The notes under the pieces: generated by a model
Database searches by the model: none
What the model saw: only the letters and a program-made list of their open reading frames with translations
What the model was told of the DNA's origin: nothing
Source: Chromobotia macracanthus
Taxonomy: Eukaryota; Chordata; Actinopteri; Cypriniformes; Botiidae
Assembly (NCBI GenBank): GCA_036877525.1
Contig: JAZGTH010000159.1
Coordinates: 72,501-136,500, forward strand
Length of the DNA stretch: 64,000 bases
Direction: 5' to 3'
Part shown: positions 37,479 to 51,935 of the stretch, one piece after another
Layout of the letters: each line of letters starts with the position of its first letter
Numbering within the stretch: position 1 is the first letter of the stretch
Position numbers and translations under genes: made by a program

Positions 37479-39056
37479 ATGGAGAAGATTGGTAAGGTGT
37501 GGAGCAACCTAAAGAGGGGATGTCAGTCTCTGCTGCACCCAGATGTGGGATCCCGTGTTGAAATGCCCCTGCCGCTTCAATCACAAATGGATACGGTATG
37601 CCACAGTGTGGACAGGGCCCAAGGAGACAGCATGATAGAGACAGCTAGTCCCTCAAGCAGTGTGGCAGCACTCCCTCTAGTGGCATGGGGGACCAGTGAA
37701 AGGTCACGGGGCCATAACTGTGTAGCAGATTTACCCCAGATACTAGAGATCACAATTGAGCAGGACACTGAAGATGCTCGTGCCCCATTGGGAGCCCGGA
37801 GGGACTCTTATTCACGGCATGCACCTTGGAGTGGAAAGAAGAAACACTCATGCTCCACTAAGGCTCAGAGTTCTTTAGAGACCATAGATCGGCGATCAGG
37901 TCGGTCTTGCTGCAGACACGAAACTGGTAACAGCGGAGAGGAGGAAGAACTGGGGACAATACGCTCACTACGTCAACAGATCCATGATACAGTGGGTCGG
38001 TGTCTCCCATTACGCTCATCCTCTCGAAGCACTTACCTTCCACCACCCAAACGAAAGATCCAAATTACAGAGCTAATGTTGGAGACTTGCCCCTTCGCAC
38101 CAGGATCAGACTTGGCCCGAAAATGGCATCTTATTAAACAGCACACCGCACCAGTCACAGTGATGCCAGTGGATTCATCCTCTGACACCTCTGGTCCTAC
38201 CTGCTCATCACCAGAAGATGAGGAGGAACGCTTGCGAGAAAGAAGGCGGCTCAGCATTGAGGAGGGTGTGGATCCACCTCCAGATGCCCAGATCCACACA
38301 GTGGATGCCATCACAGCTCCCGTAGCTTCCCTTTATAAACTGGGACCTAAGCTGGCACCTGGGCTGGAGCTCCTAAGCGATAGTCAAGGGGCAACTGCAG
38401 GTAACTGTGACTCTGAGGACGATGACACCACCACTCTTTGCTTGCAAGCTCGCAGACCAAAGCAGCGCCAAGCTTCAGCAGAGGGCCATCTGGGCAGTAA
38501 GCAGCCGGGCCCTTGGAAAGTACACACCCAGATCGACTACATCCACTGTCTGGTTCCGGATCTGCTGCAGATCACAGCACTGCCCTGCTACTGGGGTGTG
38601 ATGGACCGCTATGAGGCTGAAGCGCTACTAGATGGTCGGCCCGAGGGCACCTTTCTGCTTCGTGACTCTGCTCAAGAAGACTACTTGTTCTCTGTTAGCT
38701 TCCGCCGCTATGGCCGTTCACTGCACGCACGCATTGAGCAGTGGAATCACAACTTCAGCTTCGATGCGCACGACCCCTGCGTGTTTCATGCAGCCACCAT
38801 CACTGCACTTTTGGAGCACTACAAGGACCCAAGCGCTTGCATGTTCTTTGAGCCCCTACTCACAGTGCCTCTGCACCGGACCTTCCCTTTCGACCTGCAA
38901 AGCCTGGCTCGAGCTGCCATTTGCCATAGGATCAGCTATGATGGCATCGGGGCTCTGCCGCTGCCCTCTGCTCTGCAGGACTACCTCAGGGAGTATCACT
39001 ATAAGCAGAGGGTGCGTGTACGCTGGCTTGAGAGGGAGCCAGTGAAAGCCAAGTGA
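37479..39056 (+). CDS. socs5: Suppressor of cytokine signalling 5
   Basis: Substrate receptor of a Cullin5-ElonginB/C ubiquitin ligase that restrains EGFR, IL-4 and JAK signalling in the cytoplasm. The whole 525-codon ORF is in one exon, as in mammals (536 residues in human). The in-frame ATG at 37479 (CACCACATGG) is chosen over the one at 37449 because 37449 lies upstream of the splice acceptor at 37459 and MEKIGKVW matches the family start. The long N-terminal region holds the conserved RRDSYSRHAPW and KKHSCSTK motifs and the EEGVDPPP segment tied to JAK/Shc binding in this subfamily. The SH2 domain spans about 370-465 with the phosphotyrosine-binding Arg at 395 (FLLRDS). The SOCS box covers about 470-520: an Elongin BC-box at SLARAAICH and a Cul5-box at LPLPSAL. 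The end REPVKAK is typical of SOCS5. SOCS4 is the nearest alternative, but the N-terminus fits SOCS5. Confidence 0.98.
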   Translation: MEKIGKVWSNLKRGCQSLLHPDVGSRVEMPLPLQSQMDTVCHSVDRAQGDSMIETASPSSSVAALPLVAWGTSERSRGHNCVADLPQILEITIEQDTEDARAPLGARRDSYSRHAPWSGKKKHSCSTKAQSSLETIDRRSGRSCCRHETGNSGEEEELGTIRSLRQQIHDTVGRCLPLRSSSRSTYLPPPKRKIQITELMLETCPFAPGSDLARKWHLIKQHTAPVTVMPVDSSSDTSGPTCSSPEDEEERLRERRRLSIEEGVDPPPDAQIHTVDAITAPVASLYKLGPKLAPGLELLSDSQGATAGNCDSEDDDTTTLCLQARRPKQRQASAEGHLGSKQPGPWKVHTQIDYIHCLVPDLLQITALPCYWGVMDRYEAEALLDGRPEGTFLLRDSAQEDYLFSVSFRRYGRSLHARIEQWNHNFSFDAHDPCVFHAATITALLEHYKDPSACMFFEPLLTVPLHRTFPFDLQSLARAAICHRISYDGIGALPLPSALQDYLREYHYKQRVRVRWLEREPVKAK

Positions 39057-42000
39057 AGTGGGACAGACAAACTTCTCAACTCTCTGGCAGGAGAAATCCA
39101 TTTAGCACTTTGCAGAGGTGGAAGAATTAAGCAGTTTAGGTGGGAAAGGGTTTTGATGTTTGGGGTTAGAAATATGGAAGAAGGGACTTGAAATTAAAGC
39201 TTCATTTACTACTATAACAAAAAGAACAATATATTTACAGGTAAATGTGGCTCTCCAGTGTGCACATTTCACTAAAGCTTCTGGACTGAAACAACAGAAG
39301 TCTTAGTCTGGTTTTACCCTTCTCCCTCAGTTCTCACAGGTTTGTTCAGAGGATGAAAGGAGACTGCTCCTCTATAGGATGCTTTCATAAGCCCTCCACT
39401 ATTACTTTGCTTGGCTGTGTGGTTACTTCATCAAAACATTTAGCTGTACCATTCATTTCCCTGTCTACCCTTAATTCTCTCATAATATTGTACTAAGTAC
39501 AAGTTTTCAGGGGAGGGGCAAAGGAAGGGTGATGTTTAATTTTTTTTTTTTTTTTCAATTTCAGCCGCCATCTTCAGCCTTCATGGTGCTCTGTTGGTGG
39601 TTCCCATGATAAAGGTCTGTGCTTATTCCGTGTTTGGAGAAGGGGCGTTCTAAAACAGTAAATAGAAAGTGTTTCACCCTGCTCAAAGAGATCCAGTTTA
39701 AAGTTGTCCAGTGGGGAGAAGGATGTTCTGCTTCTGTTTACACCTCCAGAAAGTGATAAGGATGACGATGCACAGTGTGAGAGTCATGTGATGTGAGAGC
39801 ACTTGGCTTTCAAAGAACATGTTATTCGCTGTCTGTGTTCTCTTGCTGTCAATGAGTTTTGCACAGGGGTGACTAATTCTATATAGTCTTTGTATTGTTG
39901 TGAATGGTTTGTCAGTGCCCTGGAAGTTGGGCACTGAGTAAGAGCACTTTAACTTGACTGTGCTTATGTTGGTGGGAGCAGCAAAGGGCAATACAGAAAC
40001 TTGCTACACTGGGACCATTTTTGTTGGGTATAAACACCCTCCTTTATAGAAGACACTATGCTCAGTGTAACCCACCTTACTGAAGAGAAGTCAAAGTGTA
40101 TTTTGAGGTGACCAGCACTGTCATGGATTAGGGCTTGTTGCCTTATTGTTGAGTCCTTGTTGATTTTGGTTTGATTTTATTAGAATTTAATGATCTACAG
40201 TATATTTAATATTAATTTCACTTTAATTCATTCAGCAGACACCAATTTCCTCAGCGTGACTTACAGATGAAGAAGGTTTGTGGTTTTCCTGGAAGATTGT
40301 GTACATGTACATTATAGGCCGTAATGGCCAAGAAAGTCAGACCAATGACCAGGTCAGACCCAGCTAATTCTTCATATGCCATAGAAAAGTGTTTTAATGA
40401 ATACAGGTGAGAGGAAAACGCCCTACAAATACTGCTTTACTCTGTCATTGGACAGATTTCTAACTGTTTTCTTGTTTGTTGGGTTTCAGCATCCATACGC
40501 CTACATCTACAAAGATCTGATCACTGATATGTGCCTTCATACGTTTCAATCTTTTAGTTTATTATATGGTGCATTAAGTGGGGGTCTTGCTAACAGTGGT
40601 CCAATTGGAGAAAGACATCTACTGTTCGTCCAGTGTTTCTGCATGAGACGTCAGTGGCACCATAAGGAGAATCTAAAGAAACTTCTCTTCAGGGGCCTGG
40701 TGTTGATGATTTGATGGTACTATGGCTAACCTTTCTGACATTACCTCATTTTCATTTGATGAGACTGATGAGGTAGAACTGCTAAATGCTAACATTAGGC
40801 TAAGCTGAGGCTCACAGCAGCTAAGCAGCAGTGTGACACTCAGCTGTAAGCAGCTTCATGTTCTTAAGTGTGAGGGTTGCACTGTCCTCCACCCTTCCTG
40901 TCTCAAGAGACTTTGGTTGAGATTAAAAGATCTCTGTTTTTTTCCAAGGCTCCAGTAATTCACAGTCTGTCCCAGTGCATTTGAATTTGTCTTCCAGCAC
41001 AATATCCCATTTAGTCTTGTGTTGACCCTCACAGGTCAGGGTCATGTGTTTCTGGGTAGAATTCAAAGACATACGTGTACTCAGAAGGTAACCCTCCACC
41101 ACTAGCCTGCATGTGAAATTCCAGGTGAACTCCAGGTGAAATTTGTGCAATTTCAGGCTCAGTGATAGTGATAGTTTCGGGTTGTCATGGCATCAGAGGC
41201 TTTTGAATCTAAAGAGGCTGCTGCTTACTGCTCACCTGTGAAAGTGTCATGCTTGGCTCAGCTCTGGACACTCCTCAGTGCACTAATCCATTAAAACTTG
41301 ATGTGTATCTACCTATACTTATGTGTACCTATTTTCATCAGGGGTGAATTTTGTTTGCTCACATGGGGATTGAGATTCTTCACCCCCTTTTATGCTCTAG
41401 TTTCCCCTGGTTTTACTAAAGAAGTAATGGATTAAAGTATATATCAGTCTAGCTCGCTCTTTCTATACGTATGTGTGTATGTATGTATGTATGTGTGTGT
41501 GTGTATGTATGAATGTATACATACATTAATACAGATTTTAAAATGGAATATTTTTACGTATTAGTAATTGTAAAGAAATGCAATAATGTTCTTGGACTTG
41601 GTTTTAGTGATGACCCATGTGAAATGTTTAGCTTTGAAATTGTTCTCAGATGAGCATCATTCTGTGGGGCAACATGTCAAGGTCTATGAGAGAAACCATA
41701 TTATTGTGACCAAAGGTTCTGCATTTTACTGTCACAGAGAGAACGGGCAAAAGTGTAATTGTTTGCTTTCAGTCATCATCTGCACAAGACAATTGCAAAA
41801 GTGTGGTTTTAAAGATAAAGCATTTCAAAGAAACAAAAGGGTTTTAGATCTAAAAGGTGCTTATTGGCTCACTGTATGAATTTGTTCATTAATTTTCAAA
41901 AGTGCCTTTTCCTGTCTGCTAAATTACCCTCTTCTCAAACAACCCAACTTTGGTCCCTAATCTAGTTATTTGTAGTCTTGCAGCAAAATTGTTGTAAAAA

Positions 42001-42729
42001 ATGCAACAAAAATGTATGCATAATACATTTTTATACGTGTATAGTTGTTTTGTTCTGAAAGGGATCTCGTAATGAATTGTACACAAAGCTTTTACTTAAA
42101 GGCCCACACCCTGTATTTAGAGAGCTCAGTTAGTAGGACTTCAGTCTGGTTCTGTTCTCCACAGAATTGTATAGTTCAGTTTGTCCAGTTTATAGAGTAT
42201 CTGCTCATCTATTTTCTGTTCAGTGTGGTTTTGTATAACGGCAATGACATAACTCACTGTAAAGCTCCATATGGACATTTAAGGAGAAGGTGTGGGTTAG
42301 GACTGGGTGCCCTGGTGATTAGATGAAGATGAAGATGAACTGCACCGTCTATGACCTGCCTCTGTTTCTGATTGGACCCCTGGGACTCAGCCCTCAAAAC
42401 ACTTGCTACAACATGGAGAGTGAGTGTCTCTTGCCATCTTACATATGATTTCATTATTATTATTATATTTACATTTTTTTTTTTTACACTGCCCAAGGTT
42501 TGTACTGTACAGTGTCATTATTCACACATCTGTTGCCTTTTTGTTATCCTTTCTTCATCTCTTATGTACAGCTGTTACTAAGTTTCTCTGTTGTATTGTT
42601 TTGTTCGACTATGGGTTGCAGTTTGCTGTTTTTGGGGGGCAGAGGGTCGTGACCCTGCATGCCCCACTTTCACCAGTAGCTGTCACTCTTGGTGCTTTTG
42701 GCTTATGCTTCATTGTCTTAATATTTAAA
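39057..42729 (+). other. socs5: Probable long socs5 3' UTR
   Basis: No gene was seen. The first AATAAA on the plus strand after the stop is at 42730, so the 3' UTR may be 3.7 kb. A SINE tail-like scrap lies at about 40228-40270 and an (ATGT)n microsatellite at about 41468-41525. Confidence 0.45.
41468..41525. repeat. (ATGT)n/(GT)n microsatellite
   Basis: Perfect and near-perfect ATGT and GT repeats. Confidence 0.85.
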
Positions 42730-42735
42730 AATAAA
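42730..42735 (+). terminator. socs5: Candidate socs5 poly(A) signal
   Basis: AATAAA followed at once by GT-rich sequence (GTGTTGTATGTGTA), a good downstream element. Confidence 0.55.
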
Positions 42736-43082
42736 AGTGTTGTATGTGTAATCTCCTTGTTTTGGTTCGTTTTATAGCCTTTTTATATAAGTTATCACTG
42801 TTCCTCCCATTCCAGGGTTCCCATTGTAATGGAAAAATAAATATAAATTAAAATAAACAATATTTTTCTATTCAATTCAATAAGGGGTTTTGCTCTTCAA
42901 AAGCTCATTGGCTATATATTGGCCTTTGCACAGAGATAAACTTGCTTGCAAGTCATGCTTATATTTTGAGTCAATTCTTTTTTTAAAGGATTTCATTGCA
43001 TATAAAAAATTACCATCAGCTCTTTAACTGACACATTTGATTTTTTCCAGTAGTAGTTCTCTGGAGGAAGAGGTAAATTGCA

Positions 43083-43508
43083 ATATAATACATGATACAG
43101 TTATTTTTAATATAATATATAATACACTACTTTTTAATATAATACATGATACAGTTCTTTTTAATATATGATACACTACGTTTTAATATATAATACATGA
43201 TACAGTAATTTTTAATATAATATATAATACATGCTACAGTTATTTTTAATATAATATATAATACACTACTTTTTAATATAATACATGATACAGTTCTTTT
43301 TAATATAATATGATACACTACTTTTTAATATATAATACATGATACAGTTCTTTTTAATATAATATATAATACAGTTGTTTTTAATATAATATGATACACT
43401 ACTTTTTAATATATAATACATGATACAGTTCTTTTTAATATAATATATAATACAGTTGTTTTTAATATAATACATGATACACTACTTTTTAATATATAAT
43501 ACACTACT
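43083..43508. repeat. AT-rich tandem repeat
   Basis: Around fifteen to twenty irregular copies of a unit built from TTTTTAATATAATATATAAT plus either ACACTAC or ACATGATACAGTT. Two unit types alternate in part of the array. Minus-strand open frames (YYIKKNCIM-like) are repeat artefacts. Confidence 0.9.
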
Positions 43509-45999
43509 TTTTTATGCTTATAGATGATTGCAACAAATGTACCAATATGGTGGAAATTTGATATTTATAGTGCTATATAATAATGTTATATAGTTAAGAA
43601 ATATGGTTAGGAACATTACATTAAGTTTCTGGCTTTACAAAGACTGAAAAATGTCCACATAACTGACCAATGGGCAGAGGTCTCCAACAAGGTCAATGGA
43701 CCTACAGAGTTTAGCTCCAGTTCTAATAAATCACACCTGAAGCAGCTAATCAAGTCACATGGACTGAAAACTCCTGCCATAGACCTTCAGCGGGTCTTAT
43801 CTAATGCACCTTCAGTTTTGACTGATAATTTATCGTACCAATGTATTTTCATATCCCTGTCCAGAACTCTTCAGGTCAGTGGGTAAATGTGTACAGAACA
43901 GCACATGACTAAGTGTGCAGTCTGCTTTAAAGACACTGTTCTGTTCTATAAATGCACCCAAACATCTGGCCTAGCAAATAACTCCAGCAGTTTGAAGTCC
44001 TGAGGGATTTATCTTCACCACAGTGGAAAAATGGCTGTCTGCTTCTCGACTTATGATTTAATGCCATTGAAATAACCTACTTGCAGTTTTGTGGTATATC
44101 ATACGGCTCAAACAAGGTAAGAGAAGAAACATTCAACTGTTATATGCAGGATTTAACTCTTGATTTGTTAGACTTTCTCTTTTGGAAATAAGTGACTTAG
44201 TTCCAAAAAGTATACAATATTTAGTCATTTCATGATACTTCTGTTCTTGGTCCTGAGAAAAAGTCTATTACAATGCTTGAGGGCTAAAGATCTAGAGCGT
44301 TCACTCAGTATTTATCTAGAAGAGTTGCTTTAACTCTTGAAATAAAGAGTGGGGCTTCAACGTCAGCGTGCCTGTGTATTTCCTTTCGTGTCCAGCAGGT
44401 GTCAGTGCAGGTTAATAGGATAAACAGCTTCAGGATTCTCGGATGTGCTAAAGTTCTCTTTGTCATACATACACTTCTGATGTCACGTTTTTGAGTTAAA
44501 TAGCAATGTGACTTACCTTCTGTGCTTGATTGTATGTGGAAGTTTGATTATGAAGACCAGGCCCATCAATGAGCTGAAAATTGCTTCTTTTTGCTCTCTT
44601 GCTCTGATGATATCATTCCCAGCCTCTCTCTCTCTCTGTCTCGTTTTTCTTGACTTACAGGAATGCTCTTGTTTTCTAGTCTCTAGCATTAGTTTAAAGA
44701 GCCTTACAGACTGACGACAGGGATGAGAGTGGTCAGCTGTAGTAAGATTAAGTCTTTGTCATGATGCAGCTGCTGCACGGATGCCGTTGCTTAGCAACCA
44801 CCGCTCCACTAGAAGCTACTCATGGTTATGCAAGTCACCTTTCTCTCTCTGTCTGTATCACTGTTGATTCATGTTCAGTCGTCTCACCTTTAAGCTCATT
44901 TTGTGTGTGTGTGTGTGTGTGTTCCTGTCTATAGCCATGAACTGCAGAACTTTCTGATCAGACTGCAGGTGTCCTGGCTAAGCAGATTGTATGGTTCAGG
45001 TCTCTCTTAACATGTCAATCTGTAGTTGTTTTGCCAGTTTCAAAAATGTAACAGAATTATAAACAGTTATCAGCAGCAGACACATAATGCTTTTCCTGAA
45101 TTCTGACTCTCAGAAGAGAACTGCAGCATGCAGACAGTTTCCTGTGAGCCTCACATAAGATCAAGCGTATCATCTCCCTCTTAACATTATGCTGCTCTCA
45201 GATCATACTGGTAAAGTAATAAGAAGCTACCTATGAATTCATGGTTGCTAGGAAACGTGACGGAACATGAATACCACACGTCACATAGCTCAGCACGGTG
45301 GTATAGGGATCCAGAGATAAGATGTGCATTTATCTCCCTCGCTGCAGTCAGCTGCTCATGCCTCTTTGGTTTCCATTATGGTAGCTTCACGTTTGTTTGC
45401 ATTGTGAATGAGCGTTTATTGTTACGTCCACTTGATTAACTTCAGAAGCTCCAGCACCATTTACACACTGTGTTTGTATTTCAGCCTTGCAGCTATTAAA
45501 TCTGTTACATATCCAAACAGGAAACCTTGGCAACATATCAGTAAGCCATTTTAAAGGGGACTGTGGTGATCAGACAGAAAGACAGTAGAATAACAGCCCA
45601 TTAACGACCCTGCTTATGAGGTGGAACAGAATGGGCCTGCTGCAGTAGGGGGCAGTTGTGACTACTGGTTAGAGTCATACTTGTAACCAGAAGGTTGCTG
45701 GTTTGATTGCCAATGCCAGCAGGAAACAACTGAGGTGCTCCTGAGCAAGGCATCTTACCCCTAATTGCTCCCCAGGCACAACAGTGCTGCTCACCGCTGC
45801 AGGTGTGAGCACTTACTGCATGGGTTAAATGCAGAGGACAGATTCTGCAGGTCTGATTAGTACATCCACTTGTCACTTGATCAGGTCTCAGGACTGATCT
45901 ATGTAGAAAAAATCCTGAGTTCTTACTCAGTACTGAATAACTGTGCTGTTTTCTAGCACATTATAGATGTAACTTTAGACAGATTTTGAGCACATTGTT
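43509..45999. other. Intergenic with SINE and MITE remnants
   Basis: At about 43678-43770 a partial copy of the foldback element seen whole at 48341-48536 (AGAGTTTAGCTCCAGTTCTA). A (GT)n run lies at about 44902-44921. A SINE lies at 45636-45873. No gene was supported. Confidence 0.5.
45636..45873 (+). mobile_element. tRNA-derived SINE
   Basis: The same family as 36489-36727: a degraded tRNA head with GGTTGCTGGTTTGATTGCCA (B box), then CTCCTGAGCAAGGCATCTTA and ATTGCTCCCCAGGCACA body blocks. Confidence 0.8.
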
Positions 46000-46002
46000 A
46001 AT

Positions 46003-46008
46003 TTTATT
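46003..46008 (-). terminator. calm2: Candidate calm2 poly(A) signal
   Basis: AATAAA on the minus strand about 520 bases beyond the calm2 stop codon. Confidence 0.5.
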
Positions 46009-46528
46009 GGAAAACAAATATACAACTTGGAATGGATTCTGCGGCATAAGCAGTTAAAAAAAGACAAAAAGTATAGTAAGAACAGAATAAATAGAAAAAG
46101 GCCTGAATGAATGAGTGCCTGGTGATAAATCTGTTACTATTTCACTCTGTTACAGCGGAATGATGAGGACTTGATCTATTCATTCATACAGAGCTGCAAC
46201 AGAGAGAAAAATCCCACCAAAATTAATGCCACTATCAGTCAGCGGGACCCATTATGTCATCGTGGGTCAGGTGGGCGGCTGACAGAGCAATAGGGGGAGG
46301 GGCCTGAGCGTAGTTGCCGTTTTCTCTGCCTGTATTACCTGGTCCCATAACGGCTCCTCTCAACAGACTGTTTACAATAAGCAGGAGTTGGGGAAGATAT
46401 GGTGACACGTCTTAAAGTATACATGCAGACCTCTGGACAGCAGGAAAGGGAAAATTAAAATGAAACATTTTACTGAAATTACAAACGAAAAAAGCAGAAT
46501 TTTATACAACAAATTATGTACACGGCCT

Positions 46529-49595
<3,067 letters not shown>

Positions 49596-49930
49596 CTCCC
49601 TCCTCCACCGTGAGAGATTCACAAATGATGGTCGGAGTATTAGACCCGCCTTAACGCTCGTGCGTAAACACCTCCTGTATCCATCCGCCAACCGCACTGC
49701 ATTCTGGCTATAGAAATACTACAATATCTGTACACCGAAAACACGCTAATCCGGAGCAAACGCGATGCATGTGGGTCTGCAAAAGCGGTTTTCACGGCGG
49801 CGTCTCTAAAGGGAAAAACACATGCGAACTAGTTTACGTCGGGGAGTTGAATTTCTGTTGTGCGGAAGACTCTGATTGGTTCGTTTGTACCTGCAATGCG
49901 TCGCTGCTCGGTCACTGAGAATGTGGCGGG
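49596..49930 (-). promoter_or_regulatory. calm2: calm2 5' UTR and promoter
   Basis: On the minus strand, GGAGGGAGATGGTGAGCC contains the start codon directly followed by the donor. Upstream to about 49900 the sequence has moderate CpG content and a CCAAT-type box (CCAATC near 49875 on the minus strand). The satellite array begins right behind it. Confidence 0.55.
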
Positions 49931-49931
49931 T

Positions 49932-50882
49932 TATAACAAACATAACATAACATATAACATAACATATAACACAACACATAACACAACACATAACAACATA
50001 ACAACATAACAACATAAAACATAACATATAACACATAACATAACGCATAACACATAACGCATAACACATAACGCATAACATATAACGCATAACATAACGC
50101 ATAACATATAACGCATAACATAACGCATAACATATAACGCATAACATATAACGCATAACATATAACGCATAACACATAACAAAACATAAAACATAACACA
50201 TAACACATAACACATAACATAACAACATATAACATATAACATAATATAACATAACATAGCATATAACATATAACATAACATAAAACATAACAACATATAA
50301 CAACATATAATATAACATAACATAAAACATAACATATAACACATAACATAACACATAACATAACACATAACATAACACATAACACATAACATATAACACA
50401 TAACATATAACATAACATATAACATATATGACAACATAACATAACACATAACATATAACATATAACATAACATATAACATAACATAAAACATAACATAAA
50501 ACATAACATAACAACATATAACATAACAACATATAACATAACAACATATAACATAACATGTAATATAACATAACATAACATAACATATAACATATAACAT
50601 AACATAACATATAACACATAACGCATAACATAACATATAACATAACATAAAACATAACATATAACATAACATAACATATAACATAACAACATATAACATA
50701 ACATGTAATATAACATAACATAAAACATAACATATAACATAACATGTAATATAACATAACATAAAACATAACATATAACATAACATATAACATAACATAT
50801 AACATAACATATAACATAACATATAACATATAACATATAACATATAACATAAAACATAAGATAAAACATAACACAACACAAC
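49932..50882. repeat. CATAA-type satellite, about 950 bp
   Basis: Nearly pure short-period repeat made of CATAA, CATATAA, CACATAA, CGCATAA and AACATAA steps. The CGCATAA variants cluster at about 50044-50166 and 50620. Minus-strand open frames of up to 378 codons (CYVICYVLCY-like) arise only because the repeat lacks stops on that strand. Confidence 0.97.
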
Positions 50883-51370
50883 ACAAATGAGCAGAAATGG
50901 AGAATCACCTGAGTCGAGGAGAATGCCGCTTTCAGGGGACAAGAATGTAGAGTTTGTGTTTGGTTAATGTACAATTTATCTTTTGATTATTACTTTTCAC
51001 AGACTTTGCACCCAATGTCAGTTGTTAAATGCAGTGATGGAGTGTGAACCTTTCTCATGTTTTGTCAATTACATAACAGCAAATTTGACGCCAGACATAG
51101 TCATGTCTCTAAATAACTTCATGCATCTTAAGCACAGATTAGAGAGCCAATCTGTTTTCATTTACATGACCTAACACCATGATGGGAAGCTTTAGCTTTA
51201 GGTTATGCACACATATACAATACACATATTTGTAAATCATAAACATGAAAGGAAACCAAGACACTTTACATTTGTTTATATTTACGCATTTGGCAGATGC
51301 TTCTATCCAAAAGCGTCTAATAATGTGTTTAAGACCCATCCAATCAAATGTTTGAAAAGTTGGTATAATA
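50883..51370. other. Spacer with a SINE-tail scrap
   Basis: No gene. A SINE-tail fragment (TTTGGCAGATGCTTCTATCC) sits at about 51288-51310. Confidence 0.4.
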
Positions 51371-51935
51371 CATTTACATTTACATTTATTCATTTAGCAG
51401 ACGCTTTTATCCAAAGCGACTTACAAGTGCGGAATACAACAAGCGAGTCAACCTGAAGAGGCAACTAGACACAATAAGTGCTCACAATACAAGTTTCAGA
51501 CATTGCTCAGAGTATATTCAAAACACAGCTGAACACAAGTGCTCTTTCGTGAGCACTTCATCATAAAAAAAAAAAAAATCCTTTCCCTTCATTTCCTTTC
51601 CCTTCATTTCCTATCCCTCTTCCCTTTAAATCTCTCCCTTGTTGTAGCATATGATACTCTGAGCACTGTCTGAAACTTGTATTGTGAGCACTTATTGTGT
51701 CTAGTTGCCTCTTCAGGTTCACTCGCTTGTTGTATTCTGCACTTGTAAGTCGCTTTGGATAAAAGTGTCTGCTAAATGAATAAATGTAAATGTAAATGTA
51801 TCATATGCTACAACAAGGGAGAGATTTAAAGGAAAGAGGGATAGGAAATGAAGGGAAAGGATTTTTTTCCTTTTTTTTAAGATGAGGTTAAGTGCTCACG
51901 AAAGAGATGTGTTTTCAGCTGCCTTTTGATACAGA
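51371..51935. repeat. Inverted, circularly permuted repeat pair
   Basis: The left half has blocks A (51371-51515, starting with the SINE-type tail TTTAGCAGACGCTTTTATCC), C (about 51520-51565) and B (about 51580-51656, CCTTTCCCTTCATTTCC). The right half carries their complements in the order A' (51655-51800), B' (51799-51865), C' (about 51880-51930). A simple hairpin would read B'C'A', so the second copy is permuted. Confidence 0.8.

Noticed and set aside
38033..39045. Other-frame ORFs of up to 137 codons inside socs5
   Set aside because: Shadows of the GC-rich socs5 coding exon, with no independent support.
43127..43475. Minus-strand ORFs with repeated YYIKKNCIM-like peptides
   Set aside because: They are translations of the AT-rich tandem repeat.
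49806..50974. Three long overlapping minus-strand ORFs (324-378 codons) rich in Cys, Tyr, Val
   Set aside because: All three come from translating the CATAA satellite, which has no stop codons on that strand. There is no domain, no codon bias and no conserved start.
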